Shown here: piece by piece, positions 58,638-64,000 of the stretch
Numbering within the stretch: the first letter of the stretch is position 1
Layout of the letters: each line of letters begins with the position of its first letter
From: Acinetobacter sp. WC-141
Lineage (GTDB): Bacteria; Pseudomonadota; Gammaproteobacteria; Pseudomonadales; Moraxellaceae
DNA length: 64,000 nt
Direction: 5' to 3'
Assembly (NCBI RefSeq): GCF_000313935.1
Contig: NZ_AMSS01000079.1
Span: 1-64,000, forward strand
Position numbers and translations under genes: made by a program
The notes under the pieces: generated by a model
Databases searched by the model: none
The model's input: the letters and a program-made list of their open reading frames with translations, nothing else
What the model was told of the DNA's origin: nothing

Positions 58638-60734
58638 ATGACTTCAATGTCGAACAACACTCAAAAGCATTTTATTGTTGAGCAAATTCCGCTACCGACT
58701 TGGGTGAGTGACGAAAATGGCTTGATATTATATTGCAATGTAGAGTGTACAGAATATTGGCAGGATACTTTTTCTCCATTACCTCAGCAATGGTTAGATT
58801 TTATATATCCCGTCGATTTAGAGGAAGTCAAAAATAAATGGCTCGAAGCCATTCGCCTGCAGAAAAGAATAGAACTAAAATGCCGACTTTTACAAATTGG
58901 CAATCTATATAGATGGTGCAAACTCTCTATTCAGGCATCCAAGTATCGGGGTTCATCTCTAGCCAGTGAATGGTATGTCAGCTTTTTAGATATTGATCAC
59001 GATATTCAAGAACAACAAAACTTGCAAAAGAACATTGAAATCCAAAATCAAATGTTAGATATCAGTGTAGATTGCATAAAAGTATTAAATGTAGATGGCA
59101 CAGTTTCTCATATGAATAAATCAGGATGCCTCGCTTTAGGGGTTCCTGTTGATGAAACAGAGTTTGGAATGAAATGGCTTGAGCTCTTGCCACCCCATAT
59201 TCGTAAACGTGGACGCGTTGCTTTAAAAAAGGCGCTTCAGGGTAAAGTTGCCAGATTTGCAGGAATGAGCTGTTTACCCGATCAGGAACCTGAATATTGG
59301 GATAATATGCTTACCCCGATTCATCGGGAAAATGGTGAAATCGGCCAAATACTATGTGTCTCACGTAACGTTACTCAACAGCATTTGACAGAAAACCAGC
59401 TCAGAAATATGAGCGAGAGAGATGAGCTGACTGGTCTATGTAATCGGCGTTCATTTAAATTCCAACTTAAGCGTACCCTTGCATATTCAAAAGATACTCA
59501 AACAAGTGTGGGGTTGCTTTTAATTGACCTCGATCACTTTAAACATATTAATGATACTTTAGGGCATAGCGCAGGCGATCATCTTCTAAAAGTTTTATCC
59601 AAACGCTTTAGTCATTGTGTTGATGATGAAAGATGTTTTGTTGCACGTTTAGGTGGAGATGAGTTTGCGGTTATTATTAATAACCTCAAATCTGAAAATG
59701 ATGTGCGTGACCTAGCAGCTATTTTACTTCAGCAGTTAAATCAACCTATCACTTATTTAGGTAATGTCCTAAATGGAGGTATGAGTATTGGTTGCGCTAT
59801 CTACCCTCAAGATGCAATAGACCAGTCAGGTTTACTCAGTTGTGCAGATATGGCATTGCATGACTTAAAAGCGCGTGGTCGTGGTGGTATTCGCATGTAT
59901 GATCCATGCATGATGCAAATGACCGAAACAGTCGCTTCTCAGCTTAATTTAGCACGTCAACTTATTCGCCATCATACCATCCAGCCCTATTATCAACCCA
60001 AAGTGGACTTAAGAACCCATCGCGTTGTAGGTTTTGAAGCTTTATTACGCTGGCATACAACTTCAGCTCAAAGAGGTTATCCTGCACAAATTGCAGAGGC
60101 GTTTAAAGATTATAATTTAGCGAGTAAAATCGGTGAAACGATGCAACATCAAGTTTTACGTGACATCGCAAAATGGATAGATCTTGGAATTAAACCTCTT
60201 CCTGTTTCGCTCAATGCCGCACCAGTGGAGTTTTTAAGAGACAATTATGCTGAACGGCTTTTGAAAAAGATCAATCAATTTCAAATTCCAACACATTACA
60301 TTGAAGTAGAAGTTACTGAACATATGCTGGGTGACCGAGGTTCAGAGTATGTAATCCGAGCACTTAATAAATTAAAACAGCATGGAGTACATATTGCACT
60401 AGATGACTTTGGTACAGGTTTTTCATCGCTAACCCATATTCGTGATTATCCAATTGATAGCTTAAAAGTAGATTGTAGTTTTATACAAAAGATGCAACAT
60501 GACCCATCAATTTATGCGATTGTTCAAGCAATTGGATTACTTGCTCCAAATTTATCACTGGGACTCATTGCAGAAGGGATTGAAACTCCGGAACAAGAAG
60601 AGTTACTTCGACAGTTTGGATATAGTATAGGTCAAGGATTCTTGTTTGAATCTGCTATTGATGCTAATCAAGTTATTTCAATCCTTAAACAAAATCAGCC
60701 CTACTTAGAAAGTCATTACAATGCTTTAAGATAA
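58638..60734 (+). CDS. PAS-GGDEF-EAL cyclic di-GMP enzyme
   Basis: 698 residues, no membrane segment, so cytosolic. Two PAS-like sensor domains (about 10-125 and 135-250), GGDEF (about 262-425) and EAL (about 435-690). The GGDEF active site VARLGGDEFAV is complete. The inhibitory I-site RxxD is absent: those positions are Asp and Cys (sequence DDERCFVARLGG). The EAL domain keeps FEALLRW, the Asn of SLNAAP, VEVTEH, ALDDFGTGFSSL, LKVDCSF, AEGIET and GQGFLF. Both c-di-GMP synthesis and hydrolysis are therefore possible, with the PAS domains probably choosing between them. No regulator or target is adjacent. Confidence 0.92.
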   Translation: MTSMSNNTQKHFIVEQIPLPTWVSDENGLILYCNVECTEYWQDTFSPLPQQWLDFIYPVDLEEVKNKWLEAIRLQKRIELKCRLLQIGNLYRWCKLSIQASKYRGSSLASEWYVSFLDIDHDIQEQQNLQKNIEIQNQMLDISVDCIKVLNVDGTVSHMNKSGCLALGVPVDETEFGMKWLELLPPHIRKRGRVALKKALQGKVARFAGMSCLPDQEPEYWDNMLTPIHRENGEIGQILCVSRNVTQQHLTENQLRNMSERDELTGLCNRRSFKFQLKRTLAYSKDTQTSVGLLLIDLDHFKHINDTLGHSAGDHLLKVLSKRFSHCVDDERCFVARLGGDEFAVIINNLKSENDVRDLAAILLQQLNQPITYLGNVLNGGMSIGCAIYPQDAIDQSGLLSCADMALHDLKARGRGGIRMYDPCMMQMTETVASQLNLARQLIRHHTIQPYYQPKVDLRTHRVVGFEALLRWHTTSAQRGYPAQIAEAFKDYNLASKIGETMQHQVLRDIAKWIDLGIKPLPVSLNAAPVEFLRDNYAERLLKKINQFQIPTHYIEVEVTEHMLGDRGSEYVIRALNKLKQHGVHIALDDFGTGFSSLTHIRDYPIDSLKVDCSFIQKMQHDPSIYAIVQAIGLLAPNLSLGLIAEGIETPEQEELLRQFGYSIGQGFLFESAIDANQVISILKQNQPYLESHYNALR

Positions 60735-60874
60735 AATTTTAAATAAGTTTTATTGCCTCGATTCATACTAAAAATAAACAATAACATTTTAAAAAATGTT
60801 CATAATATAAGCATAAAGATAAAAATTCGGTGTTTTGACACCATACATTGTCATAGGACAATAAGGAGCAATAT

Positions 60875-61318
60875 ATGAGTTATCACCATATCTTGGTTCC
60901 AGTCGATGGTTCTCCTACTTCACTCATTGCTGTCAATCATGCAGCATCACTTGCTAAGGCCTTTGGTAGTAAAGTCACTCTAGTATATGCACTTACTATA
61001 GATCCTTTCATTTCTGTAGAATTCATTGATAGTACAGAATTAGCACAGGATTATTTTAATAAAGCTAGAGCATCGATTCAGGGCATTTTAGACCAAGCAA
61101 AAGAACAATTTAGCCAACATGGAATTTCTGTTGAAACAAAAATTGTTGAGGGTCAAACAATTCACACAGAAATTATTAAAGCAGCGACCGAGCTTAAAGC
61201 GGACTTGTTAGTCATTGGTTCTCATGGTCGAAAAGGGTTTAAAAAGTTCTTCTTGGGAAGTGTGACTCAAGCTCTTTTAGGAGAAATTCATTTACCGGTA
61301 CTCGTCGTAACTGAATAG
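60875..61318 (+). CDS. Universal stress protein UspA family
   Basis: 147 residues, one Usp domain. The ATP-binding motif G-x2-G-x9-G-[ST] is seen in GSHGRKGFKKFFLGSVTQ, and ILVPVDGSPTS starts the domain. AAGGAG precedes the ATG. The 5' region has two small inverted repeats (GGTGT/ACACC near 60829-60842 and ATTGTC/GACAAT at 60847-60862), the second overlapping the ribosome binding region. Expected role: survival during stress, probably with ATP-linked regulation. Confidence 0.93.
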   Translation: MSYHHILVPVDGSPTSLIAVNHAASLAKAFGSKVTLVYALTIDPFISVEFIDSTELAQDYFNKARASIQGILDQAKEQFSQHGISVETKIVEGQTIHTEIIKAATELKADLLVIGSHGRKGFKKFFLGSVTQALLGEIHLPVLVVTE

Positions 61319-61332
61319 TTTTTCTTAAGCTG

Positions 61333-61364
61333 AAAAAAACCGATCTTATGTAGATCGGTTTTTT
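61333..61364. terminator. Terminator between the Usp gene and gdhB
   Basis: AAAAAACCGATCT pairs with AGATCGGTTTTTT across a five-base loop; works both ways. Confidence 0.9.
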
Positions 61365-61375
61365 AATACTCGAGG

Positions 61376-62818
61376 TTACTGAGCCTTATAGGTAAATTTA
61401 ATCAAAGATCCTGGGTTTTCTAAGGTGTTCGTTACAGAGCCATCATCTTTTTGAACATTTCCGGCAGTATCTGTCAACACATATAAAACATTCCCATCTG
61501 GACTTGCAATCACATCACGATATCGGTTGTTGCTCTTAAACATCGGTACAGCATCATCATAAGTCGCACTATAAGTTGGATCTAACTTAATACGGAAAAT
61601 GACACCACGCTTTAAAGATGGAACCAATAATGTATTTTCCCAACCAGAAATTGCTTTTTTGCCACCCTTGTAAACATAAGCAGATGCTGGTGCAACCGTT
61701 GGCCAGCAAATGTAGGTCATATCCCCACAAGTTGGGTCATTATAATTATAGGTATCTTGGACGGTATATAAAGTTTTTAACGGCGGTACAAAGTTTTTAC
61801 CGGTCCATTCAGACTCTTTGGCTACTGGAACCCCTGCTGCTACTTTTAAACCATTTTGTCCTAAATCTTTAATTTGTGCTTTATTGGTTGCTGCTGAATA
61901 ATTTGCATACGCATAACCACTGTCATCTTTATAACCGGCTACATTTGGCCAGCCATAGTTGCCACCTTTGACAATGAGATTAATTTCATCATCAGAATTA
62001 GGCCCCTGCTCAGATTGCAATAATTTTCCATTTGGGGTAAATGCCAAGCCCTGTGGGTTACGATGACCCAGCGTATAAATATGACTAACTACACCGTTAA
62101 AACTTGGGTTGTCTTTAGGAATACTTCCATCCAGATTCAAGCGTAATACCTTACCCATATAGGTATGATAATCTTTACCACTCACTTCTTGTTGAGTAGG
62201 CGTATGCTGTGCTTGATTTGGTAAGAATAAATAAGCAAGCTGGTTACGCCCCTGATCACCAATCGTATAGTAAATCTTTTGATCTGGACCAATGACAAGA
62301 CGACCTGACTGATGGTCTTTCGATGAAGGTAATCCTGCTAATAAATCTACGGGCTTCTCAAGCGTATCAGTTGATTTGTTATAAGTATATCGACGAATAA
62401 TCGTTTGGTTCGGTAATTCTTTATCTGTAGATTTCGGATTTTTAAATGTGCCTGAAATATAGATATAAGGATTATTTTTAAAGTCAGGATGAAAGGCAAA
62501 GCCTAACAAACCGTTTTGTCCATCAGCATCATTTACAATCTCAGGCACCTGAAATACTGTTTTCACACTGCCCGACTCAGGATTAACTCTGAGAATCTTG
62601 CCTGTTGCCCGCTCAGTTAACCAAATTTGATTATCAGGCCCCCACAACAAAGCATGCGGCTTATTTAAATTAGAGAGAATAACTTTTTTGTCAAAATTTT
62701 CCGTTTTTGCTTTCGCAAATTGAGCCGGAGTAAGAGGAACATCAGCAAAGGCTGAATTGAGCGTCAGTAGTTGTGCAGCGCCTAATAAAGTAATTTTAGC
62801 CAATAAATGTTTATTCAT
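61376..62818 (-). CDS. gdhB: Soluble PQQ-dependent glucose dehydrogenase
   Basis: 480 residues with a signal peptide ending near AFADVPL, so periplasmic. It is nearly the sequence of the well-studied soluble glucose dehydrogenase of Acinetobacter calcoaceticus: beta-propeller with catalytic His in KDHQSGRLVIGPD, GHRNPQGLAFTPNG and the PQQ-facing QGPNSDDEINLI. It oxidises glucose and other aldoses to lactones using PQQ and calcium. No pqq genes lie in the window. It is divergent from the SRAP gene. Confidence 0.97.
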   Translation of the reverse strand: MNKHLLAKITLLGAAQLLTLNSAFADVPLTPAQFAKAKTENFDKKVILSNLNKPHALLWGPDNQIWLTERATGKILRVNPESGSVKTVFQVPEIVNDADGQNGLLGFAFHPDFKNNPYIYISGTFKNPKSTDKELPNQTIIRRYTYNKSTDTLEKPVDLLAGLPSSKDHQSGRLVIGPDQKIYYTIGDQGRNQLAYLFLPNQAQHTPTQQEVSGKDYHTYMGKVLRLNLDGSIPKDNPSFNGVVSHIYTLGHRNPQGLAFTPNGKLLQSEQGPNSDDEINLIVKGGNYGWPNVAGYKDDSGYAYANYSAATNKAQIKDLGQNGLKVAAGVPVAKESEWTGKNFVPPLKTLYTVQDTYNYNDPTCGDMTYICWPTVAPASAYVYKGGKKAISGWENTLLVPSLKRGVIFRIKLDPTYSATYDDAVPMFKSNNRYRDVIASPDGNVLYVLTDTAGNVQKDDGSVTNTLENPGSLIKFTYKAQ

Positions 62819-63204
62819 GTGTCCACCTTATAAATTGTCAAAATTTTTCGAGAATTTTTAAACCTGTAATAAAGGGTTTGTACGAGTTCTCTATATGATT
62901 TGTATTATGATGAATAACCAATCTATTAAAATCTAAATTTCTGAAAGGCTCTGTTGCATAAAAGTAGCTATTCAAAATAGATAAAGTCTCTTTAAGATGA
63001 GTGACTTAAACTCATCATTGATCTATTTTTATCTTAATATTTTTTGAATATGAGTATGATTTTAAATAACCACTTATTAACGAAGTAATTGATAGATAAA
63101 AATTAATACCTAAAGAGACAATTCTAATTATAAAAATATACATCTAAAAAATTTAAAAGATAGAAGCTGTAATTAAAGATTAGTTTTATAAATAAGGATA
63201 TTTT
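62819..63204. other. Region between gdhB and the SRAP gene with a decayed IS-like end
   Basis: About 385 AT-rich bases without a gene. GGCTCTGTTGCATAAAA at 62947-62963 resembles the inverted-repeat ends of IS5/IS6-type elements of Acinetobacter. Just after it, nested inverted repeats occur: an outer AAAATAGAT/ATCTATTTT (62974-62982 with 63021-63029) around an inner GATGAGT/ACTCATC (62996-63002 with 63010-63016). No matching second end was found. Confidence 0.4.
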
Positions 63205-63837
63205 ATGTGTGCAAACTTTAAGCCTATTAAAAAAACTCATGCTAATCAATTAGACTTATTTGAACCCACTTTTGACTATAAGATGGACATCTACCCAAGC
63301 GATGATTGCCCACTCATTTTATCTCATCAAAATGAAGTTGAATGGCGAAAAGCTAAATTCGGGATGCTGCCTCCCTATGCAAAAGAAATCTCTTTCAAAT
63401 ATGCAACCTATAATGCAAGAACAGAGACTGTAGAACAAAAGCGTTCGTTTAAACATGCGTGGTTAAATGACCAGTTTGCTCTTATTCCTGTTGAAGCTAT
63501 TTATGAACCTAAATACATTAATGGGAAAGCACATTGGTATGGCATATTTCGTCAAGATGGGCAACCTTTTACACTTGCCGCAATATATGAGGAAACTCTC
63601 ATTGATGAACAGAAAGTTAGGTCAATGTCGCTATTAACAATCAATGCTGATCATCACCCTTTTATGAAACAATTTCATAAACCTGATGACGAAAAACGTT
63701 CAATTATTGTGATACCTGACCATCTCAGAAATGATTGGCTAAACTGTACCCATTCTGAAGCAAAAGATTTTTTCTTAGATATACCCTTGAATGAATTTAT
63801 CTCAATGCCTAAGGCCGAAATGAAAAATTATGATTAA
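63205..63837 (+). CDS. SOS response-associated peptidase (SRAP/YedK/HMCES family)
   Basis: 210 residues, cytosolic. The catalytic Cys2 follows the initiator methionine (MCANF), which must be removed so that Cys2 can crosslink abasic sites in single-stranded DNA. YNARTETV, the catalytic-Glu region IPVEAIYEPKYINGK and the His in MKQFHKP are present. The usual RMP motif here is FHKP. Context gives no SOS operon; the upstream region has no LexA-type box I recognise. Confidence 0.9.
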   Translation: MCANFKPIKKTHANQLDLFEPTFDYKMDIYPSDDCPLILSHQNEVEWRKAKFGMLPPYAKEISFKYATYNARTETVEQKRSFKHAWLNDQFALIPVEAIYEPKYINGKAHWYGIFRQDGQPFTLAAIYEETLIDEQKVRSMSLLTINADHHPFMKQFHKPDDEKRSIIVIPDHLRNDWLNCTHSEAKDFFLDIPLNEFISMPKAEMKNYD

Positions 63838-64000
63838 CCCGTCTATCTATTCGCTTTTGGTAAGCGCAAGTTAGTCAACCTTAAAAACTTATGCTATTCT
63901 TCGGCCACTTTTTAAAGCCTCAAATTTTCTATCATCATGACACTTACGCCACCTTAAGTTTATTTACCCTTATTCATTGTAAATAACTCATCACTGTTTA
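63838..64000. other. Right end of the window
   Basis: Intergenic, with a possible promoter near 63870-63905 (TTAGTC, about 18 bp, TATTCT). The ATG at 63948 is followed by a stop after six codons, so no gene start is supported before the edge. Confidence 0.3.

Overview
The window looks like an Acinetobacter chromosome segment, very probably A. baumannii or a close relative. The evidence is about 39-40% GC by eye, AT-rich intergenic DNA, a gdhB-type soluble PQQ glucose dehydrogenase, a fructose PTS whose EIIA, HPr and enzyme I are fused in one 951-residue FruB, and many housekeeping proteins recognisable as Acinetobacter versions. Almost all of it is core chromosome. Mobile DNA is limited to the tail of an IS3-family transposase at the left edge and a possible decayed insertion end near 62.95 kb. 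I saw no rRNA, tRNA or CRISPR array.

Layout. 0-5.3 kb: IS3 tail, a DUF421 membrane protein, then the leftward pyrG-kdsA-eno cluster. 5.5-9.4 kb: a Pro/Lys/Glu-rich lipoprotein, a metal-dependent hydrolase, and a leftward lipase-like group (alpha/beta hydrolase, SGNH hydrolase, NTF2-like). 9.5-13.1 kb: fadH facing a PadR-family regulator plus hydrolase, with two near-identical palindromic operators 42 bp apart between them. 13.2-14.6 kb: a DAHP synthase gene preceded by an unusually elaborate 5' region with two aromatic-rich leader peptides and an intrinsic terminator. 14.6-19.6 kb: a YnfA-like protein, clpA, clpS, a coiled-coil membrane protein and argC, all leftward. 19.8-24.3 kb: a large unknown lipoprotein, a YgjP-like metallopeptidase, rpiA and ilvA. 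24.4-30.6 kb: KtrAB potassium uptake, outer-membrane phospholipase A and an M16 peptidase. 31-36.7 kb: a PfkB kinase, a Rieske protein, a YqiJ-like membrane protein and the cydP-cydA-cydB-cydX-ybgE cytochrome bd operon. 36.7-50.5 kb: mixed small and housekeeping genes (ftsY, argD, grxD, map, brnQ, two transcriptional or small regulatory proteins and several unknown small proteins). 50.8-56.3 kb: fruBKA behind a terminator-like leader. 56.4-58.6 kb: gene-poor DNA with a MarR regulator and probable gene remnants. 58.6-63.8 kb: a PAS-GGDEF-EAL protein, a universal stress protein, gdhB and an SRAP/YedK protein.

How the genes work together. Several pathways are only partly present: CTP synthesis, KDO synthesis and lower glycolysis (pyrG-kdsA-eno), arginine synthesis (argC and argD, unlinked), entry to aromatic synthesis (DAHP synthase), isoleucine synthesis (ilvA) with branched-chain uptake (brnQ), and ClpAP proteolysis with its adaptor (clpS-clpA). 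Carbon entry is represented by fructose phosphorylation (fruBKA) and periplasmic glucose oxidation (gdhB). Respiration at low oxygen is represented by the cyd operon.

The signal most worth a second look is upstream of the DAHP synthase gene. A Tyr-Tyr-Tyr-Phe-Trp leader peptide precedes an intrinsic terminator, giving a classical attenuator. Between that terminator and the gene is a second, 30-residue aromatic-rich reading frame. Its Trp-Phe-Tyr-Phe codons can pair with the Shine-Dalgarno region of the DAHP synthase gene. This suggests transcriptional and translational attenuation in series.
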